DNA of 64,000 nt from Alterisphingorhabdus sp038748365 (GCA_038748365.1 JBCDIZ010000003.1:186001-250000); one strand, 5' to 3'; positions 51,083-60,690 are shown, counted from the stretch's first letter. Translations and numbers: made by a program. Notes: a model not told the origin generated them from the letters alone.

Positions 51083-51310
51083 GTTTCATAAAAGCCAAAA
51101 AGGGAAAAAGCTAAAAAGAGATTGCATCAAGAACAGAACTCAGCGCGCCCTAGATACTTGGCGAGAGCGAACGATAATAGTCTCGTCCCCTTCGGGGACG
51201 AAAGCATTTGCCAAGTCAGCCAAAGTAACGAAGGCCTGTCTGCATATCACTCACTTCACAGTGTGGCGCGGTCCCTTTTATCCTTTTTCCCTTTTTGGCT
51301 TTTATGAAAC
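51083..51310. mobile_element. MITE-like element, copy 1 (228 bp)
   Basis: 28-bp inverted ends (GTTTCATAAAAGCCAAAAAG, then GGAAAAAG) are perfect complements. In the middle sits a hairpin TCGTCCCC-TTCG-GGGACGA. It has no open frame of note. A second, related copy lies at 54484-54721 in reverse orientation. No target duplication is obvious. Confidence 0.75.
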
Positions 51311-51368
51311 TATCACGCGCAATCTCATCGAGGAAGCGCTCCACTACAGCAAGCAGGAGGGGGAGGGA

Positions 51369-52679
51369 CTACACCGCCGCCAAGGCCTGATCGAAATCGG
51401 CAATCAGATCATCCGCATCCTCAATCCCGATGGAAATGCGCACCAGATTATCGGTGATGCCCAGCTGCGCCCGGCGTTCGCGCGGAACGGACAAGTGCGT
51501 CATCGCCGCCGGGTGGCTGGCCAGTGTCTCGGTGCCGCCGAGACTCACCGCCAGCTTGGCGATTTTTAAGGAGTCGAGGAAGCGGAAGCTCTCTTCCTCA
51601 CCGCCTTTGATAAACACCGAGAAGGTGGACCCAGCGCCGAGGCAATGGCGGTCATAAATATCCTGCTGGCGCGGATCGCTAATCATGCCGAGATAGCCCA
51701 GCCCCTCCACCTTGGGATGCTGCGCGAGAAAGGCGCAGACCTTGGCCGCATTTTCCCCCGCGCGCTGCATGCGCAGCTCGACCGTCTCCAGCGAGCGCAT
51801 CAGCATCCACGCCGTGTTCGGGTCGCAAATGCCGCCCATAGTGTTGCGCAGCGCGCGGACCGGGTCGATCCATTTCTTCGCACCGGCAATCGAGCCGGCA
51901 ACGAGATCCGAATGGCCGCCGACATATTTGGTGAGGCTGTAAACAACGATATCCGCGCCATGCTCCAGCGGCCGCTGCCATAGGGGGCCGAGAAACGTAT
52001 TATCGATGGCGATCGGCGGGCCATCTGCACCCAGCACCGCATCGCGCGACGCCGATACCGCCTCAATATCGACCAGCGCATTGGTCGGGTTGCCGGGGCT
52101 TTCCAGATAGACCAGAGCCACCTTGCCGCCCTGACCTTCCGCCTGCGCCTTAGCTTTTTGCATTACCGCGTCCAGTTCCTCGCGCGTCGCTCCGGCGGGG
52201 AAATCGACATAAGTCACGCCATATTTACTCAGCCATTTGGCGACAAAGCCCTCACTCGCGGCATAGAGGGGGCCCGAATGGACGATCACATCGCCCGAAC
52301 CGCACAGCGCCAGCATCATCACGCAGATCGCGGTCATGCCGCTGGAAAAAGCCAGCGCATCTTCCGCGCCATCCCAGACGCCGAGGCGATCCTCCAAAAT
52401 CTCCTGATTGGGGCCGTTAAAGCGCGAATAGACCAGCCCCTCGGCGCCGCCGGGGCGCTTGCCGGTAATGCCCTCAAAATGGCGCTTGCCCGCTGCGGCG
52501 TTCTCAAAGGCGAAGGTCGAGGTCTGAAAGATCGGCGGCTTCAATGAGCCTTCGGACAAAGCCGGATCAAAGCCATGGCCCATCATCAGGGTCGCAGGCT
52601 TCAGCTTGCTCCCGGCAATCTCTTCAATCGCCGGCTTTGGTTTGCGCCGCGGTGTCGGTGTGTCGATAGCATCGGTCAT
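51369..52679 (-). CDS. Cystathionine gamma-synthase family PLP enzyme
   Basis: Trans-sulfuration-family pyridoxal-phosphate enzyme, 436 residues from MTDAIDTPTPRRK. The PLP lysine is in SLTKYVGGHSD; other family motifs are YSRFNGPN, SSGMTAI and LESPGNPTN. Reactions in this family include cystathionine synthesis, O-acetylhomoserine sulfhydrylation (MetZ) and methionine gamma-lyase. This sequence has the long N-terminus of the sphingomonad-type enzyme, and its reaction is undecided. Upstream is a 180-base leader with alternative hairpins. Confidence 0.87.
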   Translation of the reverse strand: MTDAIDTPTPRRKPKPAIEEIAGSKLKPATLMMGHGFDPALSEGSLKPPIFQTSTFAFENAAAGKRHFEGITGKRPGGAEGLVYSRFNGPNQEILEDRLGVWDGAEDALAFSSGMTAICVMMLALCGSGDVIVHSGPLYAASEGFVAKWLSKYGVTYVDFPAGATREELDAVMQKAKAQAEGQGGKVALVYLESPGNPTNALVDIEAVSASRDAVLGADGPPIAIDNTFLGPLWQRPLEHGADIVVYSLTKYVGGHSDLVAGSIAGAKKWIDPVRALRNTMGGICDPNTAWMLMRSLETVELRMQRAGENAAKVCAFLAQHPKVEGLGYLGMISDPRQQDIYDRHCLGAGSTFSVFIKGGEEESFRFLDSLKIAKLAVSLGGTETLASHPAAMTHLSVPRERRAQLGITDNLVRISIGIEDADDLIADFDQALAAV

Positions 52680-52860
52680 GCAAAAATCCTCCCTATAGGG
52701 CGCTGCCGGATATGCAGGTCTGATCGACCGACACCGCCCGAAAGCGCTCCCAGGAAGGCGGGAGCCAAACATATTGGGTTCAAGGCACCCGTCCCTAACC
52801 TCCGCAGCGACGCATCTCCCTGATGGGTAGAGAGGTATAATGACGGAGGATTCTTGGCAA
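52680..52860 (-). promoter_or_regulatory. Structured 5' leader of the gamma-synthase gene (candidate cis-RNA)
   Basis: On the minus strand the leader can form GCTCCC-GCCTTCCT-GGGAGC or, instead, CCCGCC-...-GGGCGG, two mutually exclusive hairpins, plus CGTC/GACG and GGGT/ACCC stems. A short CCCTATAGGG palindrome overlaps the ribosome site. The gene's role in methionine metabolism makes a regulatory RNA plausible, but no SAM-II or SAM-I core is visible. Confidence 0.4.
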
Positions 52861-52885
52861 TATGCAAAAGGTAGAAATACCCTTT

Positions 52886-52964
52886 CCGTTCGCCCTGAGC
52901 TTGTCGAAGGGCTGTACTTTTTTGAAAGTGAAGGACGGGGCTTCGACAAGCTCAGCCCGAACGG
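52886..52964. repeat. GAGCTTGTCGAAGGGC-type palindromic repeat
   Basis: Arms CCGTTCGCCCTGAGCTTGTC... and ...GACAAGCTCAGCCCGAACGG pair over about 26 bases around a short middle. It lies just before the symporter stop and the leader of the gamma-synthase gene. A related copy lies at 55629-55701. Such repeats are very frequent in sphingomonad and related genomes. Confidence 0.7.
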
Positions 52965-52971
52965 TTGATGG

Positions 52972-54429
52972 CTATGCACCCAATATGCTGGCCACTAGCC
53001 ACACCGCTCCCACCATCAAGGGCACGCCCGCCACATCGAGTAGAAACCCTGCCTTCAGCATCCGCGGCAGCGAGATATGATCGCTGGCCCAGGCAATCGC
53101 ATTGGGGCCGGTGCCGGAGGGCAGCATAAAGCCCCAGCTGGCGGCGAGCGCGGCGGGCATGGCAAGCAGCACCGGATCAACCCCCATGGCGAGGATCAGG
53201 CTGGCGACCACCGGCATAATCCCGCTGGCGGTGGCGACATTGCTGGCAAATTCGGTGACCAAGATCACCAGCCCGACCAGCGCCACCGCGACCACCAGCA
53301 ACGGCACGGCGGACAGCGGTTCGAGCGCTGCGCCGAGCCAGTCAGCCAGACCCGAAGCGATAATCCCCGCCGCCAGCGCCAGCCCGCCGCCAAACATCAT
53401 AATCACACCCCAGGGCGCGCGATTGGCCTCTTTCCAGACCAGCAAGGGTCGCCCGGTGCCATCGGGCAGGATGAACAGTAACAGCCCGCCGATAATCGCG
53501 ATGCTGCCATCATGCAGCGCCCCGGCGGGCAATTGCGGCTTGACCAGTGGCAGCACCAGCCAGCCAGCGACGACAAACAGGATCACCGGCACCAGCCGCT
53601 TTTCCGGCAGCGTCCATGCGCCTGCATCGCCTATGGCGGTGCGCGCCACGGCAACATCGAAGCTGTCTTCGCCAAGCCGCTGCACCCGCGCCAGGATCAG
53701 CGCGCAAATGGGAATTCCCAGCACCACCACCGGCAAGCCATAGCTGGCCCAGCTGACAAAGGTGACCTCGATCGACAATGTCTCGTTGATCAGCCCGGCG
53801 GCAATGGCGTTGGTCGGAGAGCCCACCAACGTGCCCAGCCCGCCAATTGAGGCGGCAAAGGCAATGCCCATGAGCAGCGCCCCGGCAAAACCCTCGGTCT
53901 CTCCCGGCTTGACCCCGCCCGCCGCCAGCACCGCGACGGCAATCGGCACCATGATCAGCGTCGTCGAGGTGTTGGAAATCAGCATCGATAGCAACGCAGT
54001 GGCGATCATAAAGGCCAGCATCAGGCTGATACTCCCACCGCTGCCAGCACGGCGGATAATCGCAAGCGCCAGCCTTTTGTGCAGCCCGGTGCGCTCAATC
54101 GCCAGCGCCAAAAATGCGCCGCCCAAGATCAGGAACAATATCGGCGAATAGAATTTTGAAGCGGCGGTGTTGACGTCCATCACCCCGGTCAACGGCATCA
54201 CCAGAAAGGGCAACAAGGCGGTGGCGGTGAGTGGCAGCGCCTGTGTCATCCACCATGTCGCCATCCACAAGGTCAGCCCCGCCATAGCCCATGCCGGGTC
54301 GGCCATGCCCAATGGCGCGGAGAATATCAGCGTCGCCAGCATCGCCACCGGCCCGGCGATAAGGCCGATATTTTCGGCTTTGGTGCGGCCAGTATCTGCG
54401 GTTTCCGATGGTGGGGATGCTGTGGTCAT
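52972..54429 (-). CDS. SLC13/DASS family sodium:anion symporter
   Basis: Inner-membrane symporter for dicarboxylates or sulfate, about 485 residues with 11-12 hydrophobic segments. The family signature SNTSTTLIMVPIAVA (substrate/Na+ site) lies near residue 165, and GTGPNAIAWASDH marks the second re-entrant hairpin. The start is the ATG of MTTASPPSETAD; a few residues before it are not supported. Adjacent to a trans-sulfuration-family enzyme gene, so sulfate or a dicarboxylate are both plausible cargos. Confidence 0.88.
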   Translation of the reverse strand: MTTASPPSETADTGRTKAENIGLIAGPVAMLATLIFSAPLGMADPAWAMAGLTLWMATWWMTQALPLTATALLPFLVMPLTGVMDVNTAASKFYSPILFLILGGAFLALAIERTGLHKRLALAIIRRAGSGGSISLMLAFMIATALLSMLISNTSTTLIMVPIAVAVLAAGGVKPGETEGFAGALLMGIAFAASIGGLGTLVGSPTNAIAAGLINETLSIEVTFVSWASYGLPVVVLGIPICALILARVQRLGEDSFDVAVARTAIGDAGAWTLPEKRLVPVILFVVAGWLVLPLVKPQLPAGALHDGSIAIIGGLLLFILPDGTGRPLLVWKEANRAPWGVIMMFGGGLALAAGIIASGLADWLGAALEPLSAVPLLVVAVALVGLVILVTEFASNVATASGIMPVVASLILAMGVDPVLLAMPAALAASWGFMLPSGTGPNAIAWASDHISLPRMLKAGFLLDVAGVPLMVGAVWLVASILGA

Positions 54430-54483
54430 TGAGGCGCTATAGCGCAAAAATTGCAATGCGTTATCCCTGTTGGAGAGGGCGCT

Positions 54484-54721
54484 GTTTCATAAAAGCCACT
54501 AAGGGAAAAAGTATAAAAGGGGCCGTGCTGTGTCGGACGGTATTATTGTGAACGCTGATTTCTGCTCTCGCTGTCAGATCGCACTTAGTTTTTCGTCCCC
54601 TTTGGGGACGAGAATAATGCCTCAGGCTTTCCCCAAGGTGATGGGAAGCGATTACCGACTGAAAATCTGGACTTGATGCGCCTTCTTCTTACCTTTTTTC
54701 CCTTTGTGGCTTTTATGAAAC
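54484..54721. mobile_element. MITE-like element, copy 2 (238 bp)
   Basis: Inverted ends GTTTCATAAAAGCCACTAAG and GTTTCATAAAAGCCACAAAG (as read inward) match those of copy 1, and the central hairpin CGTCCCC-TTT-GGGGACG recurs with its flanks in reverse orientation. Middle sequences otherwise differ. It lies just upstream of the symporter gene, on the other side of the block from copy 1. Confidence 0.75.
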
Positions 54722-54848
54722 TTCAAGCGGGCAACAAGGAGCGAGGTTGAGGTTCCACAGAACCGCTCCGTTCGCCTCAAGCGAAGTCCAGAGGCAGATG
54801 CATGCAGCGAGCTGTGTCTCGACTGCGCTCGACACGAACGGTTGGAGG

Positions 54849-55619
54849 TTAGGCGCGCAACCCAATCATCCCCAATTGCCGCCCCTCATTGTCACGGGCC
54901 TCATGCGTCGCGCGGCGGTGGCTGAAGAAGCGGTCCGGCTGGGTGTAGGTGTCTTCGCCCATACACGCGACAGTGTGCACGCCGCAGGAGGAGAGGCGCG
55001 CGGCGATATAGCCTTCGAGATCAAACTGGTGACGCTCGCCATCCTTACCTGCGCCGAAAAAGCGTTCATTCTCGGCATCGGCTTCGCAGAATCTGCGATA
55101 AAAGCCGCTATCCACCTCATAGCTTTTCTGGGCGATGCAGGGGCCGATGGCGGCGATGATACTCTCTCGGGTCGCGCCCAGTTTTTCCATGGCGTCAACC
55201 GTTGCATCGGTCACGCCCGCCAGCGCGCCCTGCCATCCGGCATGGGCCGCGCCAACAACGCCTGCTGCATCATCGGCGAGCAGCACCGGGGCGCAATCCG
55301 CGCCCAATACGCCGAGCAATATGTTGGATTGGTCGGTTACCATCGCGTCGGCCTTGGGGCGGTTGGCATCATCCCATGGCGCGCTGACCGTGACCACCTC
55401 GGCGGAATGGATCTGATAGACACCCACAAGCGGCGCATCGGCGAGCACCGCTCCGGCCCATAACCTGCGATTGGTCTGTGCGGTAGCGAGATCACCGCCG
55501 CCTGCCAGACCAGTATTGCCGAGATCGGCCAAGTCCTCCGCGCGCGTGGTGAAGCCATGGGCGATGCGGTCCATGCCGTCAAAGGCGGAGCATTGCAGCA
55601 ATTTAGAAGTAGAAGGCAT
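54849..55619 (-). CDS. pgeF: Peptidoglycan editing factor PgeF (YfiH/laccase-domain)
   Basis: 256 residues. PgeF removes L-Ser from mis-synthesised UDP-MurNAc-peptides; the family was once called polyphenol oxidase. Metal-site motifs are GADCAPVLLAD and AHAGWQGALAGV, and the third is in GPCIAQKSYEV. The start ATG reads MPSTSKLLQ. About 110 bases further on (same strand upstream) lies pepN, with a repeat between. Confidence 0.92.
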   Translation of the reverse strand: MPSTSKLLQCSAFDGMDRIAHGFTTRAEDLADLGNTGLAGGGDLATAQTNRRLWAGAVLADAPLVGVYQIHSAEVVTVSAPWDDANRPKADAMVTDQSNILLGVLGADCAPVLLADDAAGVVGAAHAGWQGALAGVTDATVDAMEKLGATRESIIAAIGPCIAQKSYEVDSGFYRRFCEADAENERFFGAGKDGERHQFDLEGYIAARLSSCGVHTVACMGEDTYTQPDRFFSHRRATHEARDNEGRQLGMIGLRA

Positions 55620-55628
55620 TAGATAAAA

Positions 55629-55701
55629 CCGTTAGCCCTGAGCCTGTCGAAGGGCGTTTCTCCACTTGATAAGCGGGCTTCGACAAGCTCAGCCCTATCG
55701 G
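55629..55701. repeat. GAGCTTGTCGAAGGGC-type palindromic repeat, second copy
   Basis: CCGTTAGCCCTGAGCCTGTC... pairs with ...GACAAGCTCAGCCCTATCGG around a short middle with ends about 73 bases apart. It is the same family as the copy at 52886-52964. It occupies the gap between pepN and pgeF. Confidence 0.7.
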
Positions 55702-55728
55702 TATGGTGGGGACCCATGTCTTCATTCT

Positions 55729-58365
55729 TCAGCCAAGGCTCTTAACCACCTGCTCGGTGGTGTCGCGCGACAGGCCATCGATGTTGCGGATACGCTCGAG
55801 CTCGGCGCGCATCAGTCCGGCGCGGCCCTCATCAAAGCGCCGCCAGCGGCCCAGAGGCGGGATAAACCGCGCCGCAGTCTGCGCGTTTTTCGGGTCGAGC
55901 GCGATCACCATATCGGCGAGCATGCGATAGCCCTGCCCGCTGGCATGGTGGAAGGCCGACGGATTACCCGCCAGCGCGCCATAAAGCGAGCGCACCCGGT
56001 TGGGATTGGCCAGGGTGAAATCGGGATGCTTGGCCAGCGCGGCGATATGTTCAAGTACATCGGGGTGGAAGCTGAGCGCTTGTAGCGAGAACCATTTATC
56101 GAGCACAAGCGCATTATCCTTATAGCGCGTATAGAACGCATTCAGCGCCTGTTCGCGCAACGGATGCTCCATGCCCGCCAATGCCGCCAGTGCCGTTTGC
56201 CGGTCGGTCATATTGTCGGCGGATTTGAAATGTGCATGCGCGGTTCCGGCGACATCGCCCACTTCTCCGGCGACCAGATAGGCCAGTGCCAGCCCGCGCA
56301 TCCGCCGCGCCCCACGCGCTGCGCCATCCATAGCAAAGCCCGATGGCGCAAGTTTGACATAAAGCTGCTGCCACTGCTCGGCCAATGTTGCGCCGAGCAT
56401 CTTGCGCATCGCCTGCCGCGCCTGATTTACACGATCGGGCCGGATCACCGCCATTTGCTCGCCGACAAAGCTCTCGCTCGGCGGGGTAAGCAGCTCGGCG
56501 CGCATCGCTTCTTCCAGCCGGTCATCGGCGAGGATATCGGCAAAGACCTGCGCCAGCATCGCGTCGTTGATGACGTCCGCGTCACTACCGCTGGCTTCGG
56601 AGACCAGCCGCTCGGTCACCAGCTGTTGCAGCGCCTCATAACGGGCAAAGCTGTCATCATCATGCCGCGCGAGAAAGGCGAGCGTCTCGACATCCTGTCC
56701 GCTCGACAAGGTTGCCGGGGCGGAGAAACCGCGATTGATCGATAGCGCGGGAGCAGCTTCAAAGCCATCAAAGGTAAAGCTCTGCTCGGCCTCTTCGAGG
56801 ACCAGCAATTGCTCGCCTTGATGCTGGCCGGTGGTGCGGTCGATCAGCGCGGTTTTGAGCGGCAGCACCATCGGCTGCTTTTCCGGCTGACCCGGCGTTG
56901 CGGGGACGGTCTGGCTGAGCGTCAGTGTCGCAGTTTTGCTATCTGCATCGTGATCCAGCCTAGCGGTAACCTGCGGTGTCCCCGCCTGCTCATACCAGCG
57001 GCGAAACTGTCTGAGATCCAACCCCGCGCCATCCTCCATCGCCAGAACAAAATCCTCGCATGTCGCGGCCTCACCATCATGGCGGTCGAAATAGAGATCG
57101 GTCGCTTTGCGGAAGCTATCATCCCCCGCCAGCGTCGCCATCATGCGGATGACTTCAGCACCCTTGTTATAGACGGTGGCGGTATAGAAATTGGAGATCT
57201 CCATATAGCTGTCGGGGCGGATGGGGTGCGCCAGCGGGCCGCCATCTTCGGGGAATTGCGCCGCGCGCAGCACCCGCACATCCTCGATCCGCTTGACCGG
57301 GGCGCTGCCCATATCGGCGGAGAAGCTCTGATCGCGAAAAACGGTAAAACCCTCTTTCAACGAAAGCTGGAACCAGTCGCGACAGGTAACCCGATTGCCC
57401 GACCAGTTGTGAAAATATTCATGTGCGACCACGCCTTCAATCGCGTCAAAATCCGCATCGGTCGCGGTATCCGGATCGGCGAGAATATAGCGCGAGTTGA
57501 AGATATTGAGGCCCTTATTCTCCATCGCGCCCATATTGAAATCACTGACCGCGACGATGTTGAAGACGGCCAGATCATATTCACGGCCATAGCGCTCCTC
57601 ATCCCAGCGCATCGAGTTTTTGAGTGCCGTCATCGCATGGCCGGTGCGCTCCAGATCGCCGGTGCCGGGGCGCACCCATATCGCAAGGTCAACATGCGTG
57701 CCCGACATAGTGGTGAAGCTGTCGCGATTGGCCACAAGATCGCCGGCGACCAGCGCGAAGAGATAGCTGGGCTTGGGCCAGGGGTCCTGCCATTCGGCGA
57801 CATGCCGCCCATCGTCCAGCGCCTCGTCGCGTACCAGATTGCCATTGGAGAGCAGCACCGGAAAACGCTCCTTATCGGCGCGCATTTCCACCGTGTAGCG
57901 GCTCAGCACATCCGGGCGATCGGGGAAGAAGGTAATCCGCCGAAAACCCTCGGCCTCGCATTGGGTGCACAGCATATCATTGGAGGCATAAAGCCCCATA
58001 AGCTGGGTATTCTTGTCAGGCTGGATCCGCGTGGTGATGCTGATGCGGTGGGCATCGCTCGACAGCAGCAGGATCAGCGCGCCATCTTCCAGCCGCCAGT
58101 CATTCGAGGCCGTACCATCGACCAGAACCGCCTCCGGCTCGATTCCATCGCCTTCCAGGCGCAGCGGCTCGCCATGATCGCCATTGCGCGTCACCGCTAT
58201 ATCAGCGTGCACCAGCGTCTCGGCGAGATCGAGATCAAAGCTGAGCGCCACATCAGGCACCAGCCAATCGGGCGGGCGATAGTCCTTGCGATAGATGGTG
58301 GGTGGCGTTGGCGGCGTCGCGGCTTCGGCCAGTTCCTTGTTCGGGGCATGCGGATTGTCAGACAT
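55729..58365 (-). CDS. pepN: Aminopeptidase N
   Basis: Zinc M1 aminopeptidase, 878 residues from the ATG reading MSDNPHAPNKEL. Active-site motifs are GAMENKG (substrate amino-group site) and HEYFHNWSGNRV (H-E-x2-H plus a downstream Glu within NRVTCRDWFQLSLKEG). The C-terminal half is the usual helical M1 domain. It releases N-terminal residues during peptide turnover in the cytoplasm. It is divergent from the M48 gene with 81 bases between. Confidence 0.96.
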   Translation of the reverse strand: MSDNPHAPNKELAEAATPPTPPTIYRKDYRPPDWLVPDVALSFDLDLAETLVHADIAVTRNGDHGEPLRLEGDGIEPEAVLVDGTASNDWRLEDGALILLLSSDAHRISITTRIQPDKNTQLMGLYASNDMLCTQCEAEGFRRITFFPDRPDVLSRYTVEMRADKERFPVLLSNGNLVRDEALDDGRHVAEWQDPWPKPSYLFALVAGDLVANRDSFTTMSGTHVDLAIWVRPGTGDLERTGHAMTALKNSMRWDEERYGREYDLAVFNIVAVSDFNMGAMENKGLNIFNSRYILADPDTATDADFDAIEGVVAHEYFHNWSGNRVTCRDWFQLSLKEGFTVFRDQSFSADMGSAPVKRIEDVRVLRAAQFPEDGGPLAHPIRPDSYMEISNFYTATVYNKGAEVIRMMATLAGDDSFRKATDLYFDRHDGEAATCEDFVLAMEDGAGLDLRQFRRWYEQAGTPQVTARLDHDADSKTATLTLSQTVPATPGQPEKQPMVLPLKTALIDRTTGQHQGEQLLVLEEAEQSFTFDGFEAAPALSINRGFSAPATLSSGQDVETLAFLARHDDDSFARYEALQQLVTERLVSEASGSDADVINDAMLAQVFADILADDRLEEAMRAELLTPPSESFVGEQMAVIRPDRVNQARQAMRKMLGATLAEQWQQLYVKLAPSGFAMDGAARGARRMRGLALAYLVAGEVGDVAGTAHAHFKSADNMTDRQTALAALAGMEHPLREQALNAFYTRYKDNALVLDKWFSLQALSFHPDVLEHIAALAKHPDFTLANPNRVRSLYGALAGNPSAFHHASGQGYRMLADMVIALDPKNAQTAARFIPPLGRWRRFDEGRAGLMRAELERIRNIDGLSRDTTEQVVKSLG

Positions 58366-58446
58366 GGCGCAGACTCTTACGCCCCATTGCCAATGGCCGC
58401 AATTGCGATATGCAAGGCGTGAACACAAAAACACATGGGATGCATA

Positions 58447-59787
58447 ATGGCGATAGAATTCTCGGCAAGAAGGTGGTTGCTATGGGGTCTGTTGGCGCTG
58501 CTGATGCTGGTGTCGCTGACCAGCGCCATGGCGCTTGACCCGACTCCACCGTTTAATCCGGAAGAGGCCAGCCGCGCCTATATTGATACGCTGCAAGGTG
58601 AAGCGCTGGAGAAATCCAACGCCTATTTTGAAGGCGGTTACTGGCTCATCCTGTGGGGTGCATTGGTCGCCATTGCGATTGATTATGTCCTGCTGCGCGC
58701 GCGGATCACATCGCGCATCCGCCAATGGGCAGAAGGTCGCACCCAAAAGCCGTGGCTGGTCACCTGGTTGACCGCCTTGCCCTATCTGCTGATCAGCACC
58801 ATCCTCACCATGCCCTGGACCATCTACACCGATTATATCCGCGAGAAGCAATATGATCTGATGAGCCAGAGTTTTGGCGCATGGTTTACCGAGGGGATAG
58901 TCAGCCTGATCATCACGCTGCTTATCTTCCCGCTGCTGATTATCGTGATTTTCGCCGTCGTCCGCCGCGCCCCCAGAAGCTGGTGGATATGGGGCACCGG
59001 GGTTATCGGCAGCTTTTTCTTTATCGGCCTGCTTTTGGGGCCGGTATTTATATCACCCTTGTTTAACGAATATAGCGAGATGGAGGAAGGGCCGCTGCGT
59101 GATCGGATTGTCGCCATGGCGGCGGAATATGATGTGCCCGCCGACAACATCTATGTCTTTGACCAGTCGAAGCAGAATAAGCGCATCTCGGCCAATGTCT
59201 CGGGCGTTGGTCCGACCATCCGCATCTCGTTGAATGACAATCTGCTGGAACGCACCGGTCCGGATGAAGTCGCGGCGGTGATGGCGCATGAGCTGGGCCA
59301 TTATGTGCTCGGCCATACATGGCGGCTGGTTCTCATGCTGACACTGATTGTCGGCCTTGGCCTGTTCTCTGTCGCCCGCGCCGGACCTTGGCTGATTGCG
59401 CGCTATGGCCAGAGCTGGGGTGTCCGCGATATGGGCGATCCGGCGGCGCTGCCCGTCTATGCGATATTGCTCAGCCTCTATTTCCTGCTCGCCACCCCGG
59501 CATTTAACACGCTGATCCGGGTGCATGAGGATGAGGCCGATGCTTTCGGCCTTGATGCAGCAAAGGAACCCGATGGCTTTGCCAAGGTGGCGATGCGGCT
59601 GTCGGAATATCGCAAGATTGAACCCGGGCCGGTTGAGGAGTTTCTGTTCTTCGATCATCCCTCGGGGGCGACGCGGGTGCGCATGGCAATGGACTGGAAG
59701 GCGGAAAATGTGTTCAATCCGAAGATGGTGGTGCCCACCGGGCTGGGCAATGCCGATAAACAAGCAACCGATAGGGACACAGAATAG
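58447..59787 (+). CDS. M48 family metallopeptidase (Ste24-like, integral membrane)
   Basis: 446 residues. Several hydrophobic helices flank the zinc motif HELGHYVLGH (H-E-x2-H), and the third ligand is in EDEADAFGLD. The arrangement matches CAAX-prenyl-protease 1/Ste24 relatives, which in bacteria take part in membrane quality control. The second ATG (MAIEFSARRW) is the likely start. Its 3' end lies five bases from the epimerase gene, so they are co-transcribed. Confidence 0.92.
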   Translation: MAIEFSARRWLLWGLLALLMLVSLTSAMALDPTPPFNPEEASRAYIDTLQGEALEKSNAYFEGGYWLILWGALVAIAIDYVLLRARITSRIRQWAEGRTQKPWLVTWLTALPYLLISTILTMPWTIYTDYIREKQYDLMSQSFGAWFTEGIVSLIITLLIFPLLIIVIFAVVRRAPRSWWIWGTGVIGSFFFIGLLLGPVFISPLFNEYSEMEEGPLRDRIVAMAAEYDVPADNIYVFDQSKQNKRISANVSGVGPTIRISLNDNLLERTGPDEVAAVMAHELGHYVLGHTWRLVLMLTLIVGLGLFSVARAGPWLIARYGQSWGVRDMGDPAALPVYAILLSLYFLLATPAFNTLIRVHEDEADAFGLDAAKEPDGFAKVAMRLSEYRKIEPGPVEEFLFFDHPSGATRVRMAMDWKAENVFNPKMVVPTGLGNADKQATDRDTE

Positions 59788-59792
59788 ACGCT

Positions 59793-60644
59793 ATGGCCGA
59801 ACCGCATCTGTTTATCTTTGGCATGGGTTACACTGCGCAATATCTCGCGGCTGCGCTGCTTGATAAGGGCTGGCACATCTCCGGTACAACCCGAAGCGGC
59901 GGCACCATCGGCGAAGGACGTCATGGCGCGGGGTTTAGCGCCACCCCCTTTGCGGATCGCGAGACGGTGTTGGCTCAAATAGCGCAGGCGACGCATATCC
60001 TGTCCTCGGTTCCGCCTGATCGCGACACCGGCACCGATCCGGTGCTCGACAATTATGGCGAGGCCATCGCCAGCGCCGGAACCGAGAAATGGATCGGCTA
60101 TATCTCCGCCACCGGGGTCTATGGCGATGTGCAGGGCGCATGGGTCGATGAGACCGCGCCCATCGGTTCCGGCCGCCGCACCGCACGCGCCGCGGCAGAT
60201 CTCGCCTGGCAGGGCTTGCGCGATGATGTGCGTGTTTTCCGCCTGCCCGGAATTTATGGCCCCGGGCGCAGCATTCTCGACCGGCTGCGCAGCGGCAGCG
60301 CGCGTTCCATCGACAAGCCGGGGCAAGTATTCAGCCGCTGCCATGTTGCAGATATTGTCAGCGGCATCATCGCTGGTTTTAATGGGCCGCCGGGTGTCTA
60401 TAACCTTGCCGATGACCTGCCCTGCGCCCAGCATCTGGTCACCAACTTTGGGGCGCAAATGCTCGGTATCGACCCGCCGCCGCTGCAGAAAATGGAGGAT
60501 GCCAACCTCTCCCCCATGGCGCGCAAATTCTATAGCGAGAACCGGCGTGTGGCGAATGGCAAGGCCAAACGGGTGTTGGGCTGGGCGCCGCTTTATCCTA
60601 CCTATAAACATGGGTTACGCGCTATTTGGGAAGCGGAAGCTTGA
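59793..60644 (+). CDS. NAD-dependent epimerase/dehydratase-like protein (YeeZ-like SDR)
   Basis: 283-residue extended-SDR protein: FIFGMGYTAQYLAAALLDKGW is the nucleotide loop in the YeeZ/YbjS-type variant, with SATGVYGDV supplying the active-site region and an RLPGIYGPGRS strand. A conserved Y-x3-K is not evident, as in many YeeZ-like proteins, so catalysis is doubtful. It follows the M48 gene by five bases. The substrate is unknown. Confidence 0.85.
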   Translation: MAEPHLFIFGMGYTAQYLAAALLDKGWHISGTTRSGGTIGEGRHGAGFSATPFADRETVLAQIAQATHILSSVPPDRDTGTDPVLDNYGEAIASAGTEKWIGYISATGVYGDVQGAWVDETAPIGSGRRTARAAADLAWQGLRDDVRVFRLPGIYGPGRSILDRLRSGSARSIDKPGQVFSRCHVADIVSGIIAGFNGPPGVYNLADDLPCAQHLVTNFGAQMLGIDPPPLQKMEDANLSPMARKFYSENRRVANGKAKRVLGWAPLYPTYKHGLRAIWEAEA

Positions 60645-60690
60645 GGCAGCCCCGTGCTTTAACTCCTCTTTTCTCCCGAAAATTCTTTAC

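Noticed and set aside
52680..52860. SAM-II or SAM-I riboswitch before the gamma-synthase gene
   Set aside because: I could not find the core sequences of either class by eye; kept only as a candidate structured leader.
52680..52979. Upstream extension of the gamma-synthase gene
   Set aside because: The extra residues come from the repeat and structured leader. The family N-terminus begins at MTDAIDTP.
51083..54721. Composite transposon
   Set aside because: No transposase within or beside the two elements and no target duplications seen; only a MITE-like reading is supportable.
56809..58422. Long open frame antisense to pepN
   Set aside because: It is explained by the codon bias of pepN on the other strand. 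It has His/Arg-rich filler and no domain.
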